Under the pieces are notes generated by a model. It had not been told where the DNA came from. It saw only the letters and a program-made list of their open reading frames with translations, and made no database searches. A stretch of DNA of 64,000 nucleotides from Planctomycetota bacterium (GTDB taxonomy: Bacteria > Planctomycetota > UBA1135 > GCA-002686595): positions 1-64,000 of the forward strand of contig JAJDEW010000045.1 in the NCBI GenBank assembly GCA_029259595.1, given 5' to 3'. A program made the position numbers and the translations under genes. Numbering within the stretch: position 1 is the stretch's first letter; each line of letters opens with the position of its first letter. Shown piece after piece: positions 49,195-57,412 of this stretch.

Positions 49195-50504
49195 TGTCTT
49201 CCGTCACGTTCGGCGTCGTAGACGACTCGGCCTTCGATGTAGACCCGTTCCATCGACGTGCGCGGATCGGCGGGGTGTCCGGTCGTCACGAGAATGTCGG
49301 CCTGCTTGCCGACCTCGAGCGAGCCGACGAGGTGGTCGATGCCCGCGGCCCGCGCCGGGACGATCGTGAGACCGCGAACGGACTCGAGCCCGACCTCGTT
49401 CATGCCGTAGCGCACGGCCATGGCCGCGTTCACGTGCAGTTGTTCTTGCGCGATGACCGGCGAATCGGTGTTGAAGCCGATCTCGGTCATGCCGCGCTCC
49501 TGATAGCCGGCGGCGAGGCCGCGAAAGCCCTCGTGCCCGTTGCGCGCCCATTCGATCATTCCGCGCGTGGCGGGATCGACCGAGCGCGGACCGACGATGG
49601 CGGGAACGCCCATGTCGCGCGCCATCTCGGCGGCCAGCCAGCCGCCGATCGACGAATGGTCGAGATACACGTCGAGCTCGAACTCCCCGCGGATCATCGT
49701 CAGGGTCATCAGGACGACCTGATACATCTGCGTGTGTGTCGAGACCTGCGTGCGCTTGGCGAGCAGGTCGCGAAAGATGTCGAACTGGATGTTTCGCTCG
49801 GGCTCCGCTCCGCCGCTCTCCTCGAACTCGCGCCAGCGCTTGGCGTAGGCCAGGCCCCGCCGGATCGTGTTGCGCGTGTTCCAGTGCTCGAACGTCATTC
49901 CAACGCCGATCGTCCACGACTCGGGGTTGCCCCACTGCGCGAGCTTCATCGAACCCGGGTCGCGGATCAGATTCTCCTCGAACCGGTGGAAGCCCGTCTT
50001 GAGCAGCACGCCCGCACCGCCGATGTTCGAGCCCGAGCCCGGGATGTAGAGCACGCTCGTGACGCCCCCCGCCACGGCCCGTCGCATCGAGAAGACGCCC
50101 GGCTTGGCCGCGACCGAGGCTCGCAGGCCGGGATTCGTGAGGTAGACGACGTCGTTCAGATCGTTGATCTGCGAGTAGAGCGAGTAGCCCGCCTCGTGGC
50201 AGTGCAGGTCGATGAAACCGGGCGCGAGCCAGCGCTCTCCCAGATCGATCACTTCGTAGCCGGCCGGAACGGTGAAGCCGCGCGCGCGCTCGATCGCCTC
50301 GATCTTGCCGTCCCGGATCAAGACGACGCCCTGATCGACGACCTGCGGCCCCTCCTGGGCGCACGTCAGGATCTTGGCGGCGCGCAGGGCGAGCGGCCCC
50401 GGGGTCGAAGCCGACTGCGGAAGGCTCGCCGACGCGCCGAGGGCGGTCAGACAGGTCGCGGTCACGACCGCCAGGCCGGTCCGCATCGAGGCCATGCAGC
50501 CCAT
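49188..50504 (-). CDS. Exported amidohydrolase with intact metal site (array member 6)
   Basis: A 438-residue enzyme. The start at 50504 shares one base with the previous stop (TGATG), which favours it over a start 11 codons upstream. The signal runs MASMRTGLAVVTATCLTALG. HCH (His101, His103) lies in FIDLHCHEAG, with His in VSTHTQMYQ, His in YLDHSSIGG and Asp in FNTDSPVIAQE. It is closely similar to the downstream member along its whole length, including AQWGNPESWTIGVGM and VPAIVGPRSVDPATRGMIEW. It should be an active periplasmic amide or ring hydrolase; its specificity is unknown. Confidence 0.87.
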   Translation of the reverse strand: MGCMASMRTGLAVVTATCLTALGASASLPQSASTPGPLALRAAKILTCAQEGPQVVDQGVVLIRDGKIEAIERARGFTVPAGYEVIDLGERWLAPGFIDLHCHEAGYSLYSQINDLNDVVYLTNPGLRASVAAKPGVFSMRRAVAGGVTSVLYIPGSGSNIGGAGVLLKTGFHRFEENLIRDPGSMKLAQWGNPESWTIGVGMTFEHWNTRNTIRRGLAYAKRWREFEESGGAEPERNIQFDIFRDLLAKRTQVSTHTQMYQVVLMTLTMIRGEFELDVYLDHSSIGGWLAAEMARDMGVPAIVGPRSVDPATRGMIEWARNGHEGFRGLAAGYQERGMTEIGFNTDSPVIAQEQLHVNAAMAVRYGMNEVGLESVRGLTIVPARAAGIDHLVGSLEVGKQADILVTTGHPADPRTSMERVYIEGRVVYDAERDGRQW

Positions 50505-53368
50505 CAGAGTCCGGGCACCTCGCGCCCGTTGACCCACGTGCGCAGGACCCGCGTCCCGGGCTCGAGCGGCGGACCGTCCAGGAGGAGCACGTCCGCGTCG
50601 AGGCCGGTCTCGAGCGCACCGACGCGCTCACCGATCGACATCATGCGCGCGGCGTCGACCGTCAGCGCACGGAGCGCACCGGCCGGGCTCATTCCGTTCG
50701 CCACGGCGTAGGCGGCGAAGGTGAAGAGCTGCGCTGCGCCCTCCTCGACCCCCGAGTAGAAGGCGACGGGAATACCGGCGTTCTGCACATCGGCCCAGGG
50801 CGTGCGGTAGTCGCTGCCGCGCTCGGCTTCGTAGACGACCGTGCGATGCGACAAGAGCACGCCCGCGACGCGACCGCGTAGCTCTTCGGCGACCTTGTAG
50901 GCATCCTCGGCCTCGAAGAGCACCGGGCGGATCCCGAAGTGCGCGAAGGCGTTCACGCAGTCGAGGATCTCGTCGCGGCGATGGACCTCCACCACGATCG
51001 TCTTGCGACCGCGCATGGCGGCGACGACCGGTTCGAGCTTGGCGTCGAACTTCGGCTCCTTGGGCTTGCCCTTGGGCTCCTTCTCGCGCGGCTCGGGCTT
51101 GCGGTTCGGGCGCCGGACGACCTGGAACTCGGTGGCGGTGCGCTTCGCCTCGACCTCGACGGTGGCACCACCGACTGCGAGTTTGCCGGCGAAGCCCTTC
51201 TCACCCAGCGCGCCGGAGAGCTTGACCCACCCGGACGAGCCGAGCCCGGAGAGCTCGAGCGCGTTCTCCTCGCGGTTCCAGTAGCCCTCGAGCTCGACCA
51301 GCGTCTCGGACACCGCGTTGCAGCGCAGGTTGCCCCAGACCTCGCCGCTGCCCTGGGCGGCCTCGAAGAGCATGCGCAGCTTCAAGGCCTGCGGGCCCGC
51401 GTGCGGAGCGCGCGTGATCTCGGCCTCCCACACGCCGGTCACCGGATCGGGCGGCAGCTCGTAGTCGCCCTTCTTCTTCTTTTTCTTCTTCTTGTCCTCG
51501 TCGTCGTCCGCTTCGTCGGAGCCCGCCTCTTTCTCGTCGTCGCCCTTCTTGGCGTCCTCGTCGGACGCCTCGTCGTCCTTCTCGGGCGACGGCTTCCACT
51601 GGGCCAGCTCCGCGCGATATTGCTCCCACTCCTTGGCGTACTCCGCTGCCTTGCCCAGCACGGCCTTGACCGCCTGTCCCGACTGCAAGCGGTTGCGCTC
51701 GGTCCAGCGCATGCGCAGGGCACAGAGCTCGTCGACCATGAGGTCGTCGAAGGCTTCCGCGGCCGGCTTGTAGGCCGCGAGCGGCGCGCCGTCGCGCCCC
51801 TCGCCGCGCGGACTCAGGACGACGGTCGTGACGCCGGCCGCGGCCACGCGTCGGTCCGTCCGGTCGCCCGGGGAGAGGATCGTGCTCAGCTCGAAGTCCG
51901 CACTTGGCACCTTGCGCGTGCCCTCGAGCCCGAGGTGGCCGAGCGCATCGACGATGCCCGGCATGGCGGCGGGACCGGAGACGACGTGCGCGCCGCGCGG
52001 GCGTGAGACGCGCTCGCCGACGTCGGCGATCCGACCGTTCAACATCAGGAGCTCGCCGGGGCGCAGGACCTCGCCGTTGCCGAGGTAGAGCTCGTCGACG
52101 TGCAGCACGACCGCCTTGGTCTCGGTCGCCTTCCAGGCCAGCGCGCCGTCGATCCAGGTCGCGAGCACGCTCGTGCGCCCGGAGAGGGGAGCGCCGTTCA
52201 GAACCGCGAAGTCCGCGTCCTTGCCGGGCGCCAAGCTGCCCACGCGCGCTCCCGCGCCGAGGATCTCGGCCGGCGCCAGCGTGATCGCACGCAGGGCCGT
52301 GCCGGCGTCGAGCCCGTCCGCCGAGGCCTGCGCGGCCGCGAACAACAGGTCCCGTGGCGAGGTCGAGGCGATCGCAAAGCGCACGCCCGCGGCGGCGAGC
52401 GCGGTCGGCGCGTCGTAGCTCGGCCAGGCGGCGTCTTCGTCCTTACCGTGGTCGCTCAGGTCACGATTGGGCTCGAACGGCAAGCGCCAGACGACGCTGG
52501 CCCCGGCCGCGGCGAGCTCACCGGCGAGGTCCTTGGCCGCGTCCGCCTTGTCGATGACGAGCGGGAGGTCGGCTTCACGCGCGAAGGCCAGCGCCGCGCG
52601 AATCTCGGGCTCGGTGCGCGCGCCCACGCGCCACGGCGTGCCCGCGGCGAGCATGCGATCGAGCTCCTGTGCGAGGTAGGGGCCGTAGAACGAATCGCGC
52701 TTCTCCGCGCGCGCGTCCGACAGGATCTCCTGCAGGGCGACGATCGCCCCCATCGTCGTGCGCGGCAGTTGCGGCTCGAGCACGCCGATGCCGACGTCGA
52801 CCGTGGCGGGAATCGGCGGCTTCCAGAAGCCCGGCGCATTGCGCGCGCCCGCGTCGATCGCGAGGTGCAGCGCCGCGGTCGAGGTCAGCGTACGCTTTTC
52901 GAAGTCGTCGCCCGCGAGCTTGACCAGCCCGCCTTGACCGGCGATCAGCCGCACGTCGCTCGGCGTGACGTACACCGACGTGACTCCGCCGGAGAGCGCC
53001 GCACCGAAGCGGCCGTAGAAATCGAACGAGTCGACGCCCCGCACACCCGGCTCGGCCGTGCGGGACGACGACGGTCCCGAACCGTACAAGCTGAAGGCGG
53101 CGACGAGCCCCGGAACGATGACCGCATCCGGCCCGTAGTCGATGATTTGGGTCCCGACGGGCACGCGAACATCGGCTCCGACCGCGACGATCTTGCCGTC
53201 GCGCACGAGCAGCGTCGCATCGTGGGCGACGCGTCCCTCCTCGACGAGGTGAATGGTGCCGGCGCGCACAGCGACCGTGTCGGCCGCGCGCGGTGGCGAG
53301 GCGAGAGCGAGTCCGAGCGCCGCCGTGGCGCCGACCGCTCCGTGGAGGAGGAAATGCGGGGCTCGCAT
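50504..53368 (-). CDS. Two-domain exported amidohydrolase-like protein, both HxH motifs lost (array member 5)
   Basis: A 954-residue protein with two amidohydrolase-like halves behind one signal peptide. Half one (about 30-410) reads VPGLVAAFSLYG where HxH is expected and closes with LAPGKDADFAVLNGAPL. Half two (about 420-954) reads MPGIVDALGHLG and closes with LETGLDADVLLLDGPPL. The second half is split by a long insertion: a Lys/Asp/Glu tract with eight Lys in a row (about 600-645), then a beta-sandwich-like segment (DPVTGVWEAEITRAPHAG..., about 650-760) of the kind also found attached to other planctomycete amidohydrolases. Both halves look non-catalytic. It may be a gene fusion. Confidence 0.8.
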   Translation of the reverse strand: MRAPHFLLHGAVGATAALGLALASPPRAADTVAVRAGTIHLVEEGRVAHDATLLVRDGKIVAVGADVRVPVGTQIIDYGPDAVIVPGLVAAFSLYGSGPSSSRTAEPGVRGVDSFDFYGRFGAALSGGVTSVYVTPSDVRLIAGQGGLVKLAGDDFEKRTLTSTAALHLAIDAGARNAPGFWKPPIPATVDVGIGVLEPQLPRTTMGAIVALQEILSDARAEKRDSFYGPYLAQELDRMLAAGTPWRVGARTEPEIRAALAFAREADLPLVIDKADAAKDLAGELAAAGASVVWRLPFEPNRDLSDHGKDEDAAWPSYDAPTALAAAGVRFAIASTSPRDLLFAAAQASADGLDAGTALRAITLAPAEILGAGARVGSLAPGKDADFAVLNGAPLSGRTSVLATWIDGALAWKATETKAVVLHVDELYLGNGEVLRPGELLMLNGRIADVGERVSRPRGAHVVSGPAAMPGIVDALGHLGLEGTRKVPSADFELSTILSPGDRTDRRVAAAGVTTVVLSPRGEGRDGAPLAAYKPAAEAFDDLMVDELCALRMRWTERNRLQSGQAVKAVLGKAAEYAKEWEQYRAELAQWKPSPEKDDEASDEDAKKGDDEKEAGSDEADDDEDKKKKKKKKGDYELPPDPVTGVWEAEITRAPHAGPQALKLRMLFEAAQGSGEVWGNLRCNAVSETLVELEGYWNREENALELSGLGSSGWVKLSGALGEKGFAGKLAVGGATVEVEAKRTATEFQVVRRPNRKPEPREKEPKGKPKEPKFDAKLEPVVAAMRGRKTIVVEVHRRDEILDCVNAFAHFGIRPVLFEAEDAYKVAEELRGRVAGVLLSHRTVVYEAERGSDYRTPWADVQNAGIPVAFYSGVEEGAAQLFTFAAYAVANGMSPAGALRALTVDAARMMSIGERVGALETGLDADVLLLDGPPLEPGTRVLRTWVNGREVPGL

Positions 53369-53371
53369 GGC

Positions 53372-54826
53372 TCAGTCGTCCTCCCCTTCTCCGCCCTTGT
53401 CGTCCGAGCCGTCGTCGTGTTCGTGCTCGCCTTCCTTGGAGCCGTGGCGCTCGGAGGCGGTGCCCGGGGGCTGCGTCCCCTCGAGCAGGTGGCGGTTGCG
53501 CACGTCCTTGGAGCGGTCGTAGACCTCCTTGCCCTCGATGACGAGGTGCTCGACCCACGAGGTCACCTCCAGCGGATCGCCGGAGAACAGCGCCACGTTG
53601 CCGTGGCGTCCGACCGCGAGCGAGCCGACATCGTTGCCCATCCCGAGGATCTCGGCGGGCACGGTCGTCACCGCGGCCAGGGCGACGTCGCGGTCGAGGC
53701 CCTGCCCGATCGCGAGCGCGGCCTGATACCACAGCGAGTTCGTGCTCGCGTTGCGCGACGAGAGCGCAAAGCGGATGCCCTTGTCGTGCAACACGCCGGG
53801 AACGAAGGTCTCCTTCTCCTTCCCGGTGATCGGATCGCGCTCGATGTGCATCATGTCGTCGTCGAGGATGACGGGCACACCCGCCTCGGCGATGACGTCC
53901 GCCGCCTTCCAGCACGAGGCGTCGATCACGAGCGTCGTGTTCACCAGGAAGCCGTTCGAACGCGCCACCTCGAGCGCGCGCGGAACGTCCATGGGTTCAC
54001 CGCAGTAGAAGAACACCTGGTGACGCCCCTCGACGAGGTTCAACAGGGGCTCCATCTTCTCGTCGATCGCACCGCGCGGGATCAGTTCGAGGCCCTCGAC
54101 TTTCCACGTGGTCCCCGCCATCTCGCGGCCCTTGGCCTTCTCGTCCTCGAGCTCGCGTCCCTGGGCCAGCGCCTCGCGCGCAGCGAAGCCCTTCTCGTCC
54201 CGTTCGTCCTGAACCAGGTCCTCGAGGTAGCGGCGCAGGTCGCCGAAGGCCTCCCGCAGCGCGTAGACCTGCGTCGCACGGGACTTGCCGTTGTCGGGCG
54301 CGGTCGACATCTTCAGGCCGAAGTTCGGGCGCACGGCCATCTCTTCGATCGTCATGCCGACCGGGCGCACGACCATGCCGCGCCCGCCGATGACGCAGGA
54401 GTTGCCCTGCTGGATGTTCACCGTGGTGATGCCCCAGCGCCGGCAGTCCTCGAAGAAGTAGGCGACCGGATCGACCGAGTCGCGAATGTCGAGGAACGGC
54501 GCCACGTCGATGTTCTCGTTCGGCCGGTCCATGCCGCGCGAGGTATGCGCTTCGACGAAGCCCGGAAAGGCGACGAGGTCCGGACCACCGAGCACCGGCG
54601 CGTCCCAGGGCTTCTCGACCTCGTCGGCGCGCCCGATCGCGGTGATGCGACCGTCCTCGATGACGATGACACCGTCGAGAATGTCGGGGCCGGCCTGCGT
54701 CATGATGCGACCGGCTTCGATCACGAGCTTCTCGGTCTGGGTCGCGCCGAGAGTCGTGGCGGCGAGCGCGAGAGCGAGGGCGGCGGGCACCGAGCGGCGT
54801 GTGAGGGACTTCTGGAAGGCCGTCAT
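53372..54826 (-). CDS. Exported amidohydrolase-like protein, HxH changed to HxS (array member 4)
   Basis: A 484-residue paralogue. The start at 54826 (MTAFQKSLTRRSVPAALALALA) gives a standard signal peptide. An ATG at 54883 overlaps the previous stop as ATGA and would add 19 residues, so it is also possible. The metal motif reads FVEAHTSRGMD: His94 remains but the second His is Ser96. The late Asp position (ALSSRNASTN) is changed as well. The domain signature LAVGRHGNVALFSGDPL is kept. The last 25 residues are a His/Asp/Glu/Lys-rich tail. Metal binding through fewer ligands cannot be excluded. Confidence 0.78.
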   Translation of the reverse strand: MTAFQKSLTRRSVPAALALALAATTLGATQTEKLVIEAGRIMTQAGPDILDGVIVIEDGRITAIGRADEVEKPWDAPVLGGPDLVAFPGFVEAHTSRGMDRPNENIDVAPFLDIRDSVDPVAYFFEDCRRWGITTVNIQQGNSCVIGGRGMVVRPVGMTIEEMAVRPNFGLKMSTAPDNGKSRATQVYALREAFGDLRRYLEDLVQDERDEKGFAAREALAQGRELEDEKAKGREMAGTTWKVEGLELIPRGAIDEKMEPLLNLVEGRHQVFFYCGEPMDVPRALEVARSNGFLVNTTLVIDASCWKAADVIAEAGVPVILDDDMMHIERDPITGKEKETFVPGVLHDKGIRFALSSRNASTNSLWYQAALAIGQGLDRDVALAAVTTVPAEILGMGNDVGSLAVGRHGNVALFSGDPLEVTSWVEHLVIEGKEVYDRSKDVRNRHLLEGTQPPGTASERHGSKEGEHEHDDGSDDKGGEGEDD

Positions 54827-54879
54827 GGTCGTGGGCGGGGTCGGGGTCGCGTGGAAGTAGGAGCGGAAGGCGGGGAAGA

Positions 54880-56106
54880 TCATTGGTCGGAGGGGCGCGG
54901 ATCGACGATGAGGAGGCCGTTCAAGAGCACGCCGACGATCTTCGACGTGAGCGCGAACGGCTCGCCGCTCCACAGAACGAGGTCAGCGTCCTTGCCGGTC
55001 TCGATCGACCCGATGCGGTCGTCGACACCGACCATGCGCGCGGGCTGGATCGTGACGGCGGCGAGCGCCGCCTCGAAGGGCAGGCCGCCGCGCATCGCCC
55101 AGGCCGGCTGTCGCGCCAGCCGGTCGCCGATGTCGGCCGAACCGTGGCCCGAGAGCGCGATCGGAACGCCGGCCTCGTGCAACAGGGCCGCCGTGTTCCA
55201 GGCGAAGAAGGCCCCGTCGTCGCCGGTGCGTCCGGCGAACGCGTGCGGCGGCAGGACGACGCCCATCCCCGAACGCACGAGGAGGTCGGGCTCCCGCCAG
55301 GCCTCCGCGGCCGCGTCGACGAACATGTTCGGGATCCCGAACTCCTCCTTGAGGTAGACGGCGGTGCGCACGTCCTGCGTGGCCCAGGCCTGGACCGCGA
55401 CGGGCAGGTCGCCGCGCAGGGTGCGCTGGAGGATCGCGTTGCGCTCGGCCGCGCGTTCGTCGACCTCAGCACCGCTCTTGGCGACCGCGAGCGCGTCGTA
55501 GTAGGTCTTGCGAAAGACCCACTCGACGCCCATGCGCGTCGTCGGACGACGGGCGTAGAACGTGACGGGCGGCAGTCCGCGCGGCGGGAAGTTGCCTTGG
55601 CTGGGCTGCCCGCCCATCGAGCCACGCAGAACCGCTTGGTCCTTCACCAGCCGGCCTTCGAGCGAGGTCGGGCCACCGGTCTTGAGGACGACTCCGAAGC
55701 CGCCGAGCACGGCGTTGTCGAAGGGCGTCGCGAGGACGGCGGTGACGCCGCTCTCCAGCTCGCGCTGCCAGCGATACGAATACAGGTCGAGAGCGTCGGC
55801 CACCGAGAGCTCGATCGGCGTCTCGGTCGACTGCTCGACCGAGTAGTCGCGCGTCCCGATGCGCACCGAGAGGTCGATCAGTCCGGGGGTGACCGCCGCG
55901 ACCTCGAGCACCTCGCCGCCGCTGCCGCGGCCCGAGCCGACGGACACGATCTTGCCGTCGACGACGCCGACGTGACCGCCTGCGATCGGGGCCCCCGCCG
56001 CTGTGTAGACCGTCTCGGCCCGGATGATCCAGTCATCGTCCTGGGTCTGCGCGCCGGCCAGGTCGGCGAAGGCACAGATCAGGAACAGGGTCTGCCAGTT
56101 GCTCAT
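54880..56106 (-). CDS. Exported amidohydrolase-like protein, HxH motif lost (array member 3)
   Basis: A 408-residue paralogue with a short signal (MSNWQTLFLICAFADLAGA). Its ATG overlaps the preceding stop as ATGA. HxH is replaced by SVR in TPGLIDLSVRIG, although the surrounding PGLID is perfect. The final ligand region reads ALSGHGSADIGD. The closing signature IETGKDADLVLWSGEPF is intact. It has no long charged insertion. The clean loss of the ligands within a well-kept fold suggests selection for structure rather than decay. Confidence 0.8.
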   Translation of the reverse strand: MSNWQTLFLICAFADLAGAQTQDDDWIIRAETVYTAAGAPIAGGHVGVVDGKIVSVGSGRGSGGEVLEVAAVTPGLIDLSVRIGTRDYSVEQSTETPIELSVADALDLYSYRWQRELESGVTAVLATPFDNAVLGGFGVVLKTGGPTSLEGRLVKDQAVLRGSMGGQPSQGNFPPRGLPPVTFYARRPTTRMGVEWVFRKTYYDALAVAKSGAEVDERAAERNAILQRTLRGDLPVAVQAWATQDVRTAVYLKEEFGIPNMFVDAAAEAWREPDLLVRSGMGVVLPPHAFAGRTGDDGAFFAWNTAALLHEAGVPIALSGHGSADIGDRLARQPAWAMRGGLPFEAALAAVTIQPARMVGVDDRIGSIETGKDADLVLWSGEPFALTSKIVGVLLNGLLIVDPRPSDQ

Positions 56107-57404
56107 CGGTCGTCATCCTCTTGCGTCGCGCTGGCTTGCGCCCGGTAGACCTCGGATCCATCCACGAAAACGGCTTCGACGCGACTGCGGAGGTCGAGCG
56201 GGTCACCGCTCCAAAGAACGAAGTCGGCGTCTCTGCCGCGCTCGAGCGCGCCGACGCGATCGGCCACGCCCGCGAGGCGTGCGGCGTCCGACGTCAGCGC
56301 TTTCCAGAGCACGGCGCGATCGGCGCCGGCGGAAAGGGCCAGCGCCGCCGACAGCCGCAATCCGCGCGGATCGCGGCCCGGTGCGTCGAGCGCGAAGGCC
56401 AGCGGCACGCCCGCATCCGCCAAGGCGCCGACCGACGCGAGCGAAGCCCGCGTTTGGCCGAGCTGGAAGGGGCCGAGCACGACCCCGAGTCCGGCGGCCT
56501 GGATCTCCTGCGCCAACTCGCCCGCGAGCGGCGCGCCACGCAGGGCGCCCTTCAGCGAGAGCTCACGCGCCAGCCCCAGCGCGCGTGCGACTTCGTTGCG
56601 GTCCCAGGCGTCGAACAGGACCGGCAACGAGCCGTCGCGAACGCGCCCGAAGGCACCCTCGCCGGCCCGAACGCGCTCGCGCAGTTCGCGCGCGGCGCCG
56701 GCATAGCTGGTGGGAGCGCGCGTTCCGCGCCCGCTCGTATCGGTCGTCTCCGGGCCACCCTCTTCGGAGCTCACGAGATCGGTCGCTCGACCGGCATCCG
56801 CGAAGCTGAAGAAGCCGCCGCTGATCGTGCCGAGCGAATCCTTCGCGAAGGACAACGCGAGGTGTGCGCCGTCCCTCAGCACGGTGCCTCCGGAGGTCTT
56901 GACGACGGCCGTCAACCCGCCGGCGACGTTGCGATTCGAGGGCGTGAGCACCACGGTCGTGATGCCCTGCTCGGCCGCGTCGCGGAAGTCGGAGTGGTCG
57001 GGGTCGAACGCATGCGCCGCGTGCGCTTCCGGAAGCAGCGAGCGCGTGACGTCGAACAGCTCACCGTCCGCACCGCAACTCGCGTTCAGTGCGACGAGCC
57101 CTGCCGTCAACACGCCGTCGTGCTCGATCGTCGGAAGCGACGTGTCCAGCTCGACGCCCCGTCCGACGCGCGTGATCTTGCCGTCCTCGATGACGAGGGC
57201 GGCGTTCTCGATGCGGCTTCCGTCGGCCAGGAGCATCGCCTTGGCGCGCACCTGGAGAAGGCTCGCGTTCCGCGTCGGAGCGCTCGACGTGACCTCGTCC
57301 TGGACGTTCGGCGCCGGGGCGTGGACGACCGCCGGCGACAGCGCCGAGAGCCCGAGGGTGCAGGAAGCCGAAGCGAGAGGGATCAGGATGGCTCGTGCGT
57401 TCAT
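56103..57404 (-). CDS. Exported amidohydrolase-like protein, HxH motif lost (array member 2)
   Basis: A 433-residue paralogue. The ATG at 57404, eight bases after the previous stop, gives MNARAILIPLASASCTLGLSAL as signal. HxH is replaced in TAGLVALNASCG, and the late ligand region reads FALDAPGRDPRG. The signature LERGRDADFVLWSGDPL is present. The C-terminus is Asp-rich (QEDDDR). The open frame extends 291 codons upstream through the next gene in another frame; that part is a shadow. Confidence 0.78.
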   Translation of the reverse strand: MNARAILIPLASASCTLGLSALSPAVVHAPAPNVQDEVTSSAPTRNASLLQVRAKAMLLADGSRIENAALVIEDGKITRVGRGVELDTSLPTIEHDGVLTAGLVALNASCGADGELFDVTRSLLPEAHAAHAFDPDHSDFRDAAEQGITTVVLTPSNRNVAGGLTAVVKTSGGTVLRDGAHLALSFAKDSLGTISGGFFSFADAGRATDLVSSEEGGPETTDTSGRGTRAPTSYAGAARELRERVRAGEGAFGRVRDGSLPVLFDAWDRNEVARALGLARELSLKGALRGAPLAGELAQEIQAAGLGVVLGPFQLGQTRASLASVGALADAGVPLAFALDAPGRDPRGLRLSAALALSAGADRAVLWKALTSDAARLAGVADRVGALERGRDADFVLWSGDPLDLRSRVEAVFVDGSEVYRAQASATQEDDDR

Positions 57405-57412
57405 GGGCGGGC

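Noticed and set aside
52100..55357. 1085-codon plus-strand open frame, and similar long ones at 34036-36945, 11165-13009, 22139-24148, 39927-41897 and 43886-45478
   Set aside because: They run antisense to genes with clear domains and consist of Arg/Asp/Val/Leu-rich text without motifs, the usual shadow of third-position G+C bias.
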